This document shows, piece by piece, positions 1-14,400 of a stretch of 64,000 nucleotides of DNA; position 1 is the first letter of the stretch; each line of letters begins with the position of its first letter. Below the pieces are notes generated by a model. The model was not told the origin of the DNA and did not search any database. It saw only the letters and a program-made list of their open reading frames with translations. The stretch lies in assembly GCF_032854445.1 (NCBI RefSeq), contig NC_088304.1, positions 26,673,704-26,737,703 of the forward strand, in the 5' to 3' direction. A program made the translations under genes and the position numbers. The DNA is from Liolophura sinensis (taxonomy: Eukaryota > Mollusca > Polyplacophora > Chitonida > Chitonidae).

Positions 1-32
1 CACCTGCAATCACACAATTCAATTTATTGACT

Positions 33-175
33 GATTTGATTGGTGTTACACGCCATACTCAAGAATGTTTCACTGATACGATAGCAACCAGCATTATGGT
101 GGGAGGAAACCGGGCAGAAACCAATGACCATCTGCAGGTTTCTAGCACACCTCAAAAAACGGAGAGGTACATGTA
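33..175 (-). mobile_element. tRNA-derived SINE family A, 3' fragment
   Basis: Reads as the reverse complement of the 3' body: GATTGGTGT near the start, then the ACGATAGCAACCAGCATTATGG and AAACCGGGC blocks. The tRNA-like head is missing. Confidence 0.8.
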
Positions 176-1191
176 CAAAAGTCAAGGTAAATAGCACTGA
201 AAACACACAAGTTTGTAAACATACAGTATCAAGCATGTTTCATATTTATGTAATGGAATAAATGAATGCGAAATTCCTACTCCCTGTCGTGAACATGCAT
301 ATGATCTAGTTTAAATACAATAAATCATATGTTAAAAGGTTTTCCAAAAGTTGTCTATATTCAGATTTGAGAAGGCACCAAAAGGTTGGTATACTACTGC
401 ATGTAACTTTCGAAAAGCAATGCACAAAGACTAAAACTTCATTTAAACAGACACTGTAGTAACGATGCTACCACATGACTGATCTTCAGAGTTGTTCGAC
501 AAAAGACATACACATTCATTCCGTACCCACACGAACAATGCTGTAGTCAATCTCTAATCCTGCATCGACATGTTTATTTATAGCATAATGATTTTCTGAG
601 TAAACAAAACTTTATCGACCTGAATGTACACATGCCTAACATTAGGCCATGCAGAGACAAGTGTCTTCCACTGAACAATCAAACACTCAGCGATTGTACT
701 GATTCACTCGAACAGAGCTATTAAAATCATTTTTCATGATGCACTTTTATGAAAACCAACCAGTCCGAAATGATGGGGGAACTGTTATCTCAATGATAGA
801 AACAAATATACATAGACAATTTCAGGGTTTTAATTATCTTTTAGAGTAAAAGGTTACATCAGATCATGGAAAAGTAGCCAGGTGCCTGGCAGACGTTTGC
901 TCAAAGGAGGCTACCTGATCAAAATGTTCATGAAGTAGCAGCTAGTAGCACAGAAGGTGGCTAATGTATCAGTAAGGAATGAAGATGGGGGGATACAGTA
1001 TTGTTTAGACCAGTAACTCTTCTTCATATCCCACACTCTGTATGATGGGGCCTCATACTAGCCCATAGTGCTTTTTGACTAGTCACAGAGAGAAGTGGGA
1101 ACACCATGGTTTCATTCCTTGGAGTGAGAGAGAGAGAGAGAATGGTGGGATCAATACAGATGCTGTATCTCCATCCATCATCTCATGAATG

Positions 1192-1490
1192 TCCACATGT
1201 ACATGTACAAACCTCCCTGTCTGTTGACACATGCAAATCTGCTGGGGCTCTGCTGGGGAGCTGAGCAGGCTGAGGCTTCTAGGGTACACAGCAGGCCAGT
1301 CCAGAGACACATGTACATGTATACATCCCATGAACATTCACAAAATGAAATGCAAATCTGCCAGGGCTGTGCTGTGGGAGCCAGCTGAGAGGGCTAAGGC
1401 TACTACTTGGGTACACAGTAGGCCAGTGCAGAGATACATGTACCTGTACATATACATGTTTGTACCCCATGTCTGTTTACAAATTCAACT
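1192..1490. repeat. ~120-bp tandem repeat, 3 copies
   Basis: Three copies begin with ACATGTAC(A/C)TGTA at about 1196, 1310 and 1436. Each continues with a shared block CAAATCTGC(T/C)...GGGCT and GGGTACACAG(C/T)AGGCCAGT. Spacing is 114 and 126 bp. A related fragment recurs near 1935-1980 (CCAGCCCAGTGATACATGTA). Confidence 0.8.
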
Positions 1491-1501
1491 GTGCTGGGGA
1501 A

Positions 1502-1769
1502 TTTTTTTTTTTTTTTTTTTGATTGGTGTTTTACGCCGTACTCAAGAATATTTCACTTATACGACGGCGGCCAGCATTATGGTGGGTGGAAACCGGGCAG
1601 CTCCCGGGGGAAACCCACGACCATCCGCAGGTTGCTGACAGACCTTCCCATGTACGGCCGGAGAGGAAGCCAGCATGAGCTGGACTTGAACTCACATCGA
1701 CCGCATTGGTGAGAGACTCCTGGGTCATTACGCTGCGCTAGCACTAACCAACTGAGCCACTGAGGCCCG
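1502..1769 (-). mobile_element. tRNA-derived SINE family A, near full length
   Basis: Starts on the plus strand with a poly-T run, then GATTGGTGTTTTACGCCGTA, the CCAGCATTATGGTGGGTGG block, the CCATCCGCAGGTTGCTGAC block and ends in CAACTGAGCCACTGAGGCCC. The last part is the reverse complement of a tRNA-like A box. The B box (GTGAGTTCAAGTCCAGCTC type) lies near 1675-1695. Confidence 0.9.
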
Positions 1770-2417
1770 TCTGCTGATAGTTAGGCATCAAAATGTACAT
1801 GTACACACATGTAACAATAGCCTGCTGAGTACTAAAGTGCTCTGCACTCCCAATTTTCTAAAATCGTTCCTAAAATAAGACCACGCTCTCTTAAGATTTA
1901 TCGAAATTTTCTATTAGAACAAAGAGTTTCTGGCTAGCACACTGAATAGACCAGCCCAGTGATACATGTACATGTATATTAAGAGAGGCCACAAGTCTAG
2001 AGGAAGGAGAGTAAAGGGGGCAAGACAAGTGTAAACAAACAGTGGAGGAGAGAGGATATGTGGGGGCAGCAAACAGTGGCCTACACTTTGTAAAGGACCT
2101 GGCTGAATGGCTAGGCCCTAAACCAGGCTCAGCTGGCAGTACAGATAGGGCTGGGATAACTAGCTTACAGGCCAACAAGCACATGTGTCTACACTGCATT
2201 CCACTGATCAGGAAAAGGCCCTTAGCTTCAGTGACTTCAACTGGAGACAAATCCATGTACAAATTTCCGCATGATGGGTAAAAATAACCTAATGATTAAT
2301 ATCCTGGTTAATGGGTCTAGACATCATCTTCATGGACAGGAGGCTGTGACAAAGCCAACTTCAAAGCCTGGTTCTAACCATCAGTGGTGCTGGTCCAGAG
2401 TATTATACCCTTGGCCA

Positions 2418-2482
2418 GTGTGTGTGTGTGTGTGTGGTGGTGGTGGTGGTGGTGGTGGTGATGGTGGTGTTGGGGGGGGGGC
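2418..2482. repeat. (GT)n(GGT)n G-rich microsatellite
   Basis: A GT run passes into GGT repeats and then a run of G. It is strongly strand-asymmetric in G. Confidence 0.9.
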
Positions 2483-4124
2483 AGCCTGCACATACAAATT
2501 TACACAGAGATAAAAAGCTCTCCAGGTCAAAGTTTATGAATATATTGGTTTACACATAAACACAAAGAGAACATCGACATGGACATGGTATACATACATC
2601 TACCCTTGAATCAGATCTTTACCTTCACAAAGGGGTTTATACATGTAATTATATGCATAATATTAAGACAGCACTTGTTCATGACGGTCACCTTCCATCA
2701 ACATTTCTTTTTCATCCAGTAGAATATTCTGAATGCCATTTATTTATATTTCTTTATTTGATTGGAGTTCAAGCAACATTTAGAGTTCGCTTCAATACAG
2801 ACTGGTCTTCATATCTGGGGAGTCCAAATACACAGATAATAAACAGGTGAGGTGACTTAATTTTAGCTCAGATATACAAGTAAACACACAATCCGTAAAT
2901 CTCTGCCCTTATGTGTATTTGTGCGTAGTGAACAAGACTTCTTTTAAACTGCAGGTGTATAAGACTTTCCCCACTCCCTCCCCGTTAATTCTGCACCAAA
3001 AATATAATACACTAACGTGTCCATGACTGTAGCTTAACCTTTAAAAAAAGCCGTAACTGTTTAATTCTTAAATTTCATCTGCATCGGGTACTAGCAACGA
3101 AATTCACAATTCCTCACAGTTTTTGAGAAGAATAAATCCTGGTACACTGCCTGTAACATAGTGAAGTTACCAGCCCCAGGATCAAGTTTGTGTGGTATTA
3201 TTCAAGATAAAATTACTAGAGAAGAATGAATTGCTAACAGGGTTGACATGAGCCCTAATTTGTGGCACAACTCAACACTGTAACTTTACTCTGTTCACTA
3301 CTCTCACACTAATGGCCAACAGACTGTCAAATTTGCCTGCCACTGTGTTAACCATTGATACCCTGGAAAAATTTCATGCCCCACATACTCACTTCTTTTG
3401 TTGGCTTCCAAGTCACATTTCAAATTTTGTAGGGCAATCAGTAAGAGCATGCTAAGGTTCAAAACCTTTATAACACTCCAACAGCATCTAAAGCTTTCTT
3501 TTAGATTTTTTTTTGGCTCTGTGTTAATTTCTTTAAAATGTTTATCTTTTCTCATTAGACAAAATAAAATGAAAGATTTTCCTACTAACCCACCCTTCTC
3601 TTTTCACTGACAGGGTTGGGTAAGTTGTGAGGATGGCACAGGCATGTACATGTAGTTGATAGCTGTCAGTCAAGCATGAATGAACTGCATTGCATCAAAG
3701 TACATTCAATGTATCTACTTGTTACTTCATGACAAAACTGATAAAAAATAAAAATAACAGATAATACAAAATAATAAATAAATATAGAGTATAAGGCCTG
3801 AACAGAGAGAGCTGTAATTCCATAAATTCCTCTTTCACATGCACACAGAGAAAATTAGTGCTAAGGTCAAGGCTATTCTCAAGATCTGTGATCATCGGCC
3901 ACCCCCCACTGGATCCTCACAAGGCCATGCCATCAACCCAATCAGGTCTTCAGTGGAAAAAGCAGAGTAGATTATCAGGAGACTGGTGGTAGTTGATAGA
4001 AGTGAGAGGTCTGCTGTGTGGAGTAGGTGATCAATGGCTGTGGGCTATTGTGAGGTGCCTCAGTAAGCTGCCTGACTCTATTACATCTGCTGGGCCATAC
4101 AACCTGGTCAAAGTGGAGACTGTG

Positions 4125-4690
4125 TACATGTACATGTGTGTAACAGGCCAGGGGCATTAGCACTAGATCAGCCATCAAACACTGCCCTGAAATCCTACAC
4201 TTTTTCAAAGACTGGTCACAGAAAACTACCTGTACAAGTAACAAGCCTGGGACATTAGCACTACATCTGCCATCAAACACTGCCCTGAATTCCTGCACTT
4301 TTTTTAACACTGGTCACAGGAAACTACCTGTGTACAAGAAGCAGGCCTGGGACATTAGCACTAGATTGACCATCAAACACTGCCCTGATTTCCTACACTT
4401 TTTTGAACACTGGTCACAGGAAACTACCTGTGTACAAGAAGCAGGCCTGGGACATCAGCACTAGATTGACCATCAAACACTGCCCTGAATTCCTACACGT
4501 TTTCAAAGACTGGTCACAGGAAACTACCTGTGTACAAGAAGCAGGCCTGGGACATTAGCAATACATCGGCCATCAAACACTGCCCTGAATTCCTACACTT
4601 TTTTGAACACTTGTCACAGAAAACAGGAGATTGCATGTATAAGTAACAGAGCAAGGAAATCAGCTCCTGATCAGCCATCAAACACATTTC
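4125..4690. repeat. 98-105-bp tandem repeat, 5-6 copies
   Basis: The block CCATCAAACACTGCCCTGAA recurs at about 4172, 4270, 4370, 4470, 4570 and, degraded, 4675. Each unit also carries CTGGTCACAG(G/A)AAACTACCTG and CAGGCCTGGGACATTAGCA. Confidence 0.9.
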
Positions 4691-7600
4691 CCTCATTGTA
4701 CACATTCAGTATACACGTCTGCACATATCTTTACCATGTGCAGAAAACAGTTCAACAATTTTATCTAACAACTGTATCTACTGATAGCTTTATCTGGAAT
4801 TTTGACTAACAATAACAAGGAAATGTACAACCCAAAATATGCAGGTATTTTGGTGTCCATGTAAATGTATATTTCAAAAAGAACTACATGTACAGTGTAT
4901 GAACACTAATGTTCAAAACCATAAACATTTGTAACAGTAAAAGCCCATGGTAGTCTCTTTATCTTTTCCAATTTTTCAGTGAACACCTTCACTTGAGTAT
5001 ATGGTAAATGACCTAAAAATTTCTCCTCAAAAGGTGCATTTTAGAAGGCAAATAAATGCCATAACTTAATCACTTTTGGTGCTGAAAATTACGTTTTCCA
5101 GGAAAATATTTTCCCACCTTTCAAACAAACCTAAACACACCTGTCTAAGATCAACTGAACTCTCAGAAGCCACCAAAGTGTACAAATTAGGCGAAATTTA
5201 AGACATGTATCAATGTATCACAGAGATACTGTGCTAGTGTTTCAGATAATACAGCTCTTCCTATTAAGGTAACTTGTCTGCCATGTGGCTCTCTCTGTCT
5301 GCATTAATCACAACAAAGGATGTTCACAAGTATCTCCCTCTGATAATAGTGCAGCCACCACCAGTATGTGGAGCATAGCTGCACTGCCAGGCATGCTGTG
5401 TGGCTGTTAACCAGTAGGGTGGGCAAGCAGTCAGTCAGGCTGAGAGGACAAGAAAAGGTGGCTGCTTTATGTGGGGGAGGAGGCAGGTAAGGAGCAAATA
5501 CTACACTTCCTATGTCCTATTATCCTGAGCCCTGTGGATACAGCCTAGGCCTGGCCACCTGCTCTCACTGGACCACTGGCCAGGTCAGGGGTCATGGGTA
5601 AGGGGTGAGGTGAGCCTGACCCAACAGATTCTCCTGTTCTAGGCTGTTCTATGTGTGACCTAGTTCAGGCTTACCTCTCCCTGTGGTAATCGCATATGGA
5701 TTAGCATTCCTGATGTACATGTACTCTCCAGACTACTGAGCATGTTAACAAAAGTCAAGTATATTATGTACTCAATACATCCCTAAACTGAGTTTTGTCT
5801 TATATATATAATGTACACGTACATGAACTCAAAGGAAAATGATTTTCCAACAAAAATGACCCCAAGTGCTAAGAAGTGCTTACTCTGAGAAATCAGGCCT
5901 TGAACTTCGAAGGAGGTACTCCCTTTAACATGTATATGTATGTTCTACATCTTTCTAACTCTACATGTAAAATCACAGATATGCAAAATTTCTCCAAAAT
6001 TGTAGTCACCTACATGTAAATGTAACAAACCCCCCTAACTTGTATGAGCATTGAAGGCCTACATGTCTGTACCTGTCTAGTTCAAATGATTAACTTCATG
6101 TGCTGAGGCATATTAGCCCAGTTGTTCAAAAGTGTATTGCTAACACTGGTCATACTTTATAGTTAAATTTATAACCATACTCAGCAGCCCATACAGTTTT
6201 CAAACGTCAAAGTATGTGTATAACTTCAGAAGTTTGAGTTCATATTTATTCCAGTGTTACACACTTTCTTTTAGGCTAAGACCAAAAGTGAAGACTTGGT
6301 CTAAAGTTAAATCTGGTATTATGTCTAAACCAGTTTTGAAAAACTGAGACCTGGTACAAGGGCAATAATGTATCAACTTTCATCCAAACCACACTCTTCT
6401 GAAGACATAAGTCTTACTGCCCTACTGTTATACTGAGGTGCAAAACTAACTGCAGGTCACTGTAAACATGTACATGTATTATACAGCTCCTGTATAAGCA
6501 CATTGTGACAAACTGAAAACAACAAAACTACATATTTTAATAAGTTATTAAATCAGATGTTTACCTACAGGAAAAGACCTCTAAAAATTGAAGTAGGCAT
6601 CACTAAGTAGACCACTTAAAACTATACACAAATATACTTTTTTTTCCATTTTTGTGAAAAGAGTTAAAGCCGAACATCTGACTTCTAAGGTGGGCTTTAT
6701 GAACCATACCATCAGAGGTTAGGAACTCATCAGAGGTCACAGGCAGTTTATCCAACCCTAATCATGATACTGAATGTTGGAATAACTCCAGCATGAGTTG
6801 AAAACCCATGAGGGAAATATTACTGAAAAACCTTCCCAAAAATTTCTTCCTTCTGGTGAACATTAGGAAAAAAGGTGATGTGATGTCAGGGTTCCTAGAC
6901 ACAATCAGTATGGCTCATAAAGCCCAGCATAGTTTTCAAATATTTGAATACCTTTTAGCACTCTCAAAAAAATATGAACAAGTACATCAAAGTATTTTTA
7001 CGTTTTGTTTTCAGTTGTTTGTATAATGAACCTTAGTTCATATTTTAACTTTTAAAAAAGAATCCAGAATTAAAAATATATTTGGGGAGGGGTTTTTTGT
7101 GGCCGAGTGGATAGCTATTTTGACGGCAAACAGAATTTGATCTCCAAGTGGTCAACATGCTGCTTGTTCATGTGTACCACAATCAGCGTACAAAATTGTC
7201 GATCAGCAGGTCACACGTCAATGGCACATGTATCAAGTACAAGTGCACTTTCTACAGATACAGCTATAAACATCAGCTCGAGTTGAGAAGGTATAGATAG
7301 GGCAAACAAAACATTCCCTACTGCAAGGAGGCCGGTCCATTTTCCAGCATATCTGTTTTTTCTTCTCTTCTTTCTGTCTCATCTTTTATTGATGCAAAAC
7401 TACTCAGCCTGGCACAGCGACTGGGCTAAGCGCTGTGTCTGCTAGATACAAAGCAACCGATAGCTACGTGCAACACATCTATCCACACCAGTAGTGATTT
7501 ACAAAAAAACAAACCCTCAAAAAACCTGCACAGCAATCTTAACTTTATCCCTTAATTATTGATCATGCTTGTTACAGCTTTCAGTCTGACAGATACGATT

Positions 7601-8406
7601 ACCTCACGGGGAGCAGTGTCTAGTGGATTATTATTAATCTGCGTACAATGTAATTTGTTTACAGAAGCCGGAAATAATTTTAATTTGATTGGATTCCAAT
7701 ACAGTCCTGGAGGATTTCTTCTTGGCCCGACGCCCACTTAACAACTACTGACCTTACCTAGGTAAAACTGTTATTACGTGTATAAATAAAGAGTTCCCTA
7801 CTCTATCTTCTATGAATACACACAATTTACTAAAGATGTCACAGAATACGATATTTTTAGCACATTTTTTTTCTGATTTTGATAAAACAGTTTCCTTTTC
7901 TCACATTTAAAAAGACCCTTTTTTCTAAATACCATTTTTTGGCCAGTTTGATGTACCTGTCCAGTACATGACCTAAAACTGCGTCACTGACTATTATCAT
8001 GGCTACTGACCAGATTCTGACAGTTCCACTCAAGAGGTTTTGACGTATGTTTGAAAGTAATAATGGAAACTTATTAAGCCTGGCTGAAAATCTACTGGAA
8101 ACCATAAATTCCAGCATTACTTTTAAGGCCAAATTTCAAAGTACAATACATGAAATTGTAACAGAATATAATTTCTAATGCAGAAGATGGTCAGTAGAAC
8201 AGAGTCTTTTCACTAGTGTCAGCGTTAATATCTACTGATTTATGACTCTTTCAACTAAACGACGACAACAAGATTTAGGAGTGGAATTTCTGTTACAGGG
8301 TAGAGCTACAGACATCACAACTCACCTGTAACATCAACGATCTGGTCAACACTGGTTTAAGTAAGCACATACACTTTTTTTTGGAATAATACACAACAGA
8401 ACTTAC

Positions 8407-8491
8407 CTTTCGATCAGCTGATGGAGAGCTTTGAAGAGCAGTGTCCTGCACTCATAGGAGAGGCCGTGGTCCCAAGAGCCATTCTCCACCT
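8407..8491 (-). CDS. MED13: MED13 exon 3 (coding)
   Basis: Minus-strand exon of 85 nt with acceptor TTTACAG and donor GTAAGT. It encodes E-V-E-N-G-S-W-D-H then [20 protein letters not shown], which lines up with the human MED13 block [22 protein letters not shown]. It enters in phase 1 from exon 2 and leaves with two bases (AG) of the next codon. This part belongs to the conserved N-terminal MED13 domain that connects the Mediator kinase module to core Mediator. Confidence 0.92.
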
Positions 8492-11400
8492 CTGTAAACA
8501 AGAGAACAGTGCTTATGGATTACTGATGACAGATTGGTATGACAGTACACAGCCAGGGCTTACAAGCTGAACATGTAATCTGGACTAATCGAATGAGGCC
8601 AGGAGAAGAGAAACACTGCCACCTACAAAATCAATGTACATATGAGAACATGCCTTGTGCATTTCATTATTAGGTGAATAGTACACAAAGATGTTTAACT
8701 CTGTAGCCTTTTTGTGTAGTTCTGAGTTTGCCTTGCTGAGCCCCACTCAAAGATGTTTAAATCTGTAACCTTTATGTGTAGTTGTGAGTTTGCCTCGCTG
8801 AGCCCCACTCAAAGATGTTTAAATCTGTAGCCTTTACACACAGTTCTGAGTTTGCCTTGCTGAGCCCCACTCAAAGATGTTTAAATCTGTAACCTTTATG
8901 TGTAGTTGTGAGTTTGCCTCGCTGAGCCCCACTCAAAGATGTTTAAATCTGTAGCCTTTACACACAGTTCTGAGTTTGCCTTGCTGAGCCCCACTCAAAG
9001 ATGTTTAAATCTGTAACCTTTATGTGTAGTTGTGAGTTTGCCTCGCTGAGCCCCACTCAAAGATGTTTAAATCTGTAGCCTTTACACACAGTTCTGAGTT
9101 TGCCTTGCTGAGACCCACTCAAAGATGTTTAACTCTGTAGCCTTTTTGTGTAGTTGTGAGTTTGCCTCGCTGAGCCCCACTCAAAGATGTTTAACTCTGT
9201 AGCCTTTACACACAGTTCTGAGTTTGCCTCACTGAGCCCCACACAAAGATGCTGCATGCACACATGCATGTGTCAGGTCCATGCATTTACATACTGTATA
9301 AATAGCCTGCATGCATTATGTGCAGATTTAAAATATATGCGTATATAAATGCATGCTGAAGTCAGTCACACCCTAACACTTTCTCACTTATCATTACCAG
9401 CAGTTGGATTTATTTACTTCACTGGTGTGTGTCATTTGAATGACAGCAGGTTGGTTTATGGGTTGCTGCAAACTGGGCATAGCTAGGACAAAATCTGCAT
9501 GTACATGTGTGCTACAACTCATTAGGCCAAAAACAAACCTCCTTACATAAGATCACAAATCAGAGCCATCAAAGCCTGGATTGGAACCAGTAACTTGAAA
9601 TCAGCGATATTCACCTGCATTGTGCTTGTATAAAGTTCTGTGTACCTGCTGCACAGCATACACTATAATACAAATGCAACAGACTTTTTCATGTATTACT
9701 ATGAGGGAGGGAAGCTCTTCTGCAGATCGAACATTGAATTTTCACAGATACACTGTAACTCTACACATGTAGGTGCAAGGCCCATTTCTGTCTATTCATC
9801 ACTATGTATAGGTACATACAGGAACATTATGTGTACCCAGTATGTACAGTATCTACAGTGTGCAATAGAACAGGCATGCCTATGAATGCCATAAACATAT
9901 ATTATGTGTACAGTTACCTGTTCAGATACAGTTCAATCTCTTTTCATTTTTTCACATTTTATTTTATACCCTGACAGAACAGAATCAAAGCTATCTATAG
10001 GAAGGGAGACAATTCAGACCGACTTGAACCTGTGCCAATTTAAACAGGAGGTACGAGGGGTTCATAACCCGGGTGTAGTGTATCCCACAGCTTCTGTCCA
10101 TTAGGGTTGGATTTGTGGCCAGGGGAAAACAAACCCTTGGAGGGGGCTGTGTTACAGGGTAACAGACATGGGGTGGCCACCAGAGATAGTTACACACGCA
10201 ACTGATAACACAGCTACATGTGTTATTGCATGTATATGAATACTTCAAGCTACGTTGTACGAGTTCTGTACAGCTCCATGTACATACAAACCTAACTCTA
10301 CTCCGGTATAAATCTTGAAATTTCACCACGACACAGCGGTTTTCTTTGATCATATCAAATGAAGTATTTTTAGTTTAATCATTCAAAATACTTGAAATAT
10401 TTGCTTCCAGTGTTGCTTACATATACTTTACATTTAATCCATTATGGATAACACAATTGTATTGCATTTATAAGTGCATGTAAAAACATATGAACGTAAT
10501 TTCTTTCTGAAACAATACTGTGTAGTAGCAATGCACATACACACAGCGCTTCAGGTATGAAATGCATGTTACATGTATGTCGGTACAGTACCGTTCAACT
10601 TTGACATAAGCCTTTAACAGCATCACACCACTGTCAACTACCTCAACTCATCAACAGCTGTTGAACACAGCCAAACTAGATTTATCTGTATGCAAATACA
10701 CATACATGAAGTAATATGTGTAAAGGTAGGGAAGATATTAGCGATAAATCTGATCTTCAGTAACTTGTACAGAAAGCATAGATTCTTTAGACACGCCCTA
10801 AACTGCAGAAGCTGGTCTGAAAAACAGGAACAGGTATTCTGATTCCTTAACCTTTTCGCGTATGAAAGAGCAACTTACAGTGCAATTTTTAATTTCAGGC
10901 ATTCACACAAAGTGTAATTGCATCAGTCTAAACAGACTAATGCCTTCAGAATATGTTTGAATAAACACCTTGCAAACATACGAAACGGTTGAAGAATTCC
11001 AGTGCCATGGCTTGTCCAACAGTTGCCTCGCACTACACCATATCCACACATAAGGTGAAGTACTTAACACTGTTGTCCAGGCTTCAGGTGGATGCCTCAA
11101 CTCTTAAGCTGACTGTGTCGTTGTTGTTACAACATGAGGGAATAAAGACAATAATCACGCCTGGCCTGGTAAACACGGCATTATTAATGAAGCATCCCAA
11201 AATACCACTGCCCGAGGTAAAGTCCTCGTCCGTGTGAGTAGCACATGTATGTGTTTCCGGAGCAAATACCAGGCTACAACAGCTGTCAGGGTGTCAATTT
11301 ATTTTGAAAATTATTTTGTAAAGCTCTAAATTGCTATTGCATATTTTTCACACAATATAAATTCGCCATGTTTCCAACTACTGCTGTGATGCATTCAATA

Positions 11401-14400
11401 TGGAAAAATCTCAGAAACTAGATACAAATTGCAAGCATGCATTTAAAGGATGTAAAAACAGATGTAAAAATAGCTTTCAAACAATCTAAGGAATTGTGGC
11501 TAACTGGTTCAAAAGCTTGAAGATAACGCATTTAACTATAGAGGTCAGCTAGTGGAAAGATACATGTAGATGTGAATTACACAGTAAAAGGGCAGGTCAG
11601 TGTGTCAATTTCACTGAAAGCAAGTACTGTTAAAAACAGATGAGATATCGCGCGTATGCAGCAGGACTGTGTCAGGGGGCAAACTGTTTACAGGAAGTGC
11701 GTTAGCTAAACAGATCAGCAATGGAGGTGTTAATCATTGCCGTTTGTGCAACGACGTACATGTTTTACACTTATTTTCATGTGAAAAACGCTAATGATTA
11801 TTTCATCGGATGTTTAACAATGTCCTTTAAACCAATGAAATCTGTCAAAACCATCTTCAAAAGTATGAGAAGGAAGAAAAAAATCTCAACTGTGTCTGTA
11901 CAAGCAGGTACTGACGACAAGGGCATGTATTTTTTCTTTTCTTTTTTTGGTCACAGTATGTGCTTTTTACACAGTAAGAACACAAAAAGCCATTAACCCT
12001 AATTGATCATTCCCTTAACCTACATGTGCTGAAAGACAAGATTAAAGCAATTTATCTGTCAGCATCTTTGGCACAGCAGCCTCTGAACCGAATATTTATT
12101 TGCCACTCCATACTGAAATAGCTCTGAATATGTGTTAAATTGGTCTTCATCAAACAGGAAATGGCCTCTAGCTGGTGAACCTCTAGCTAACAAATATAAA
12201 TATCTTGGGTTCTACTTAGATTACCTTACCATGAATGTGAAACACGAGAATGTTCCTGACGTAAATTATGATACATTTCTTTACTTATGTAAATCTTCCA
12301 TGATTGTATTGGTCGCTTACACGTACATGTATAATGCATGCAGCCTACTGCTCAAGTCATTTACCTGATTTCTGTTTAAGGCCACAATCTCAAATAGTTT
12401 TCTGCTATGTGACAGCAGTCAGGCCATTTGTTCACAAATATATTACTGGGTTTTGTTAAGTCTGACTTTGATGTATGTCTGTACAATCATTCAAACACAT
12501 ATATATATATAACTTTGCTTTCGACACTTGAAACTATATAACTTTGCTTTCGACACTTAAAAAACACCTTACTGTCCACCTGGAAACTTCCAATATGGAA
12601 ACATTTACCTGTCAATACTTTGACAGGTACAGCCAGGGTATATTATCGGCTGATTCAGCATCATGTATACACTGTACACGTACTTATGTATGCTACCACT
12701 TTATCCCCCCACCCCCTAAATAAAAAGTACGCTGTAACATTTGTGAACGATTCCTAAAGCTAAACAGCTAATTAAAAAAAAATCTAGCTTCAATAGTCAT
12801 CTTAATCTCACTCAATGTCTCTTAATGCTGAGGATTAACACATAGAAGAATATTTCACCTATACATGTATGACGGCACTTGAATTTATCATTGGAGGAAA
12901 TTACCTGTGCAGTTTACAAAACCTTATCATCTGTCCCCCAATATACTGTATGTACCTGACCAGGGTGAAGGAAACCACAATTTGGGGATACCCACTGCCA
13001 TTCCCCATGTGTTTAACTACATCGTTAATGCAAAATAGAGTTGTATGTGCACATATTTTATTGTCTTTACAGATAGATCTATATAGCATTGGGCCAATAG
13101 ATCCATCAGCATTTACACATTATAGCACAGAATAACATAACAAAGTGAATTTGTATTTATATCAATTTGTAAGCAAACGCTATTCAAAACAGATGAACTT
13201 TTTAGGAAAAATTTTGCGCAATTTCTCCAAATACGCACTAGAACCTTATGAGGATATACTCCAAAAGCTGTCAGAAATACTTCAGTTTAGAAGCTCTATA
13301 TAGGTTTACTGTATGTACAATGCCTTGCTGGTAACTCTGAGGTGATGTAATGAATGTCTCACTACAGACACTATCCAGGTGTAAGTTTCAACAAAAAACT
13401 TTTCCGTGCATGTTATATATCCCGCATTAGACCTAAAATTTCACCCATCACTAATTACTCATTTTGTTCAATTCTGATACAGCTCTTGATCTTAGGAAGG
13501 TATTTTGAGGTTTGTTTGGATGTATGGATGATACGTTAGTGCAAAATGTTTGTTTCGATGTCATAATTCATATTTTCTGACATTTATTTGCAACTAAAAA
13601 TGCACTGCTTCAGGGGGCAAATGTTTAGGTCAAAGCCAGTACATGTACATGCTAAGCTTCACTAGAGTGCTCAGCCAGTACTACAGTACAGGAACATTGG
13701 TACAAGCTGTATGAACTGGGTCAACAGCTGTGTCACTAATCCACACACTTATCTGTGGGATGTGTGAAAGTCAATCGTTGACAGATAAAAACTGGTAACA
13801 ATTAAACTGCTGAAGGGAACTGTTAGAGCAAACAGGATGATCTTCAACTCTTCATCACATGTAATGCTTCTCATTTTCAATGCACACATCTACACAATGT
13901 AAGTTTTAACAATAACATTGTATAAATAATTAGGCTCGGGCAATATCTAGAATGCTGGCCATCATGATAATCACCTTATAATTAGGTGGTACATGTACAC
14001 TGTAAATGCATTTTCTTAACTTCTCTTCAACCCTAGTTAGTACATTACGTAACAAACATGTCGCAGCATTTTCAAAATAGTAGTATGAATTTTGTTCCGA
14101 AGAGGCCCATGTAATGTGTTCAGGGTGGATTTCACATAGCTGCTAGGATGAAAATACAATAATACATATATTTCCAAGACAGATACAATACTAAATTCTT
14201 TATCCTGTTTGCAGAATGTTGATTAAGGTTTCCATTTGAGATACAGAGACTATATTTACACTTTACAATATGACAACTATATTTCTGTCATCACTGGCTC
14301 ACGTGACTTGGTATCATGGCCTTTAACCTTCATGTACTCCTACATGTTCCTTTATGAAACGGAGAGGTACGTGGAAAGGTCTTCCAGCAACCTGCGGACG

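Larger units (their letters stand above)
1..8406 (-). other. MED13: MED13 intron 3 (part), non-coding
   Basis: This stretch lies downstream of MED13 exon 3 in transcription order. I looked on the minus strand for the next conserved MED13 block (the segment after the exon 3 motif, which in human reads close to NRNFVRIGKWF) and found no match, so the next exon is probably beyond the left edge. The stretch holds two SINE copies, a ~120-bp and a ~100-bp tandem repeat, GT/GGT microsatellite and scattered ACATGTACATGTA motifs. The open frames are short, without splice context or recognisable similarity. 7080-7560 has a weak tRNA-like string (GTGGCCGAGTGGATAG) but no credible B box or cloverleaf. 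Confidence 0.7.

Noticed and set aside
7095-7180. tRNA-Leu/Ser-like string GTGGCCGAGTGGATAG
   Set aside because: No matching B box (GATTTGATCTCC is poor) and no acceptor-stem pairing. Probably chance or an old SINE remnant.
11721-11996. Plus-strand 91-codon frame in MED13 intron 2 with a hydrophobic start
   Set aside because: It has a possible donor but no recognisable family or second exon, and the frame ends in A/T-rich low complexity.
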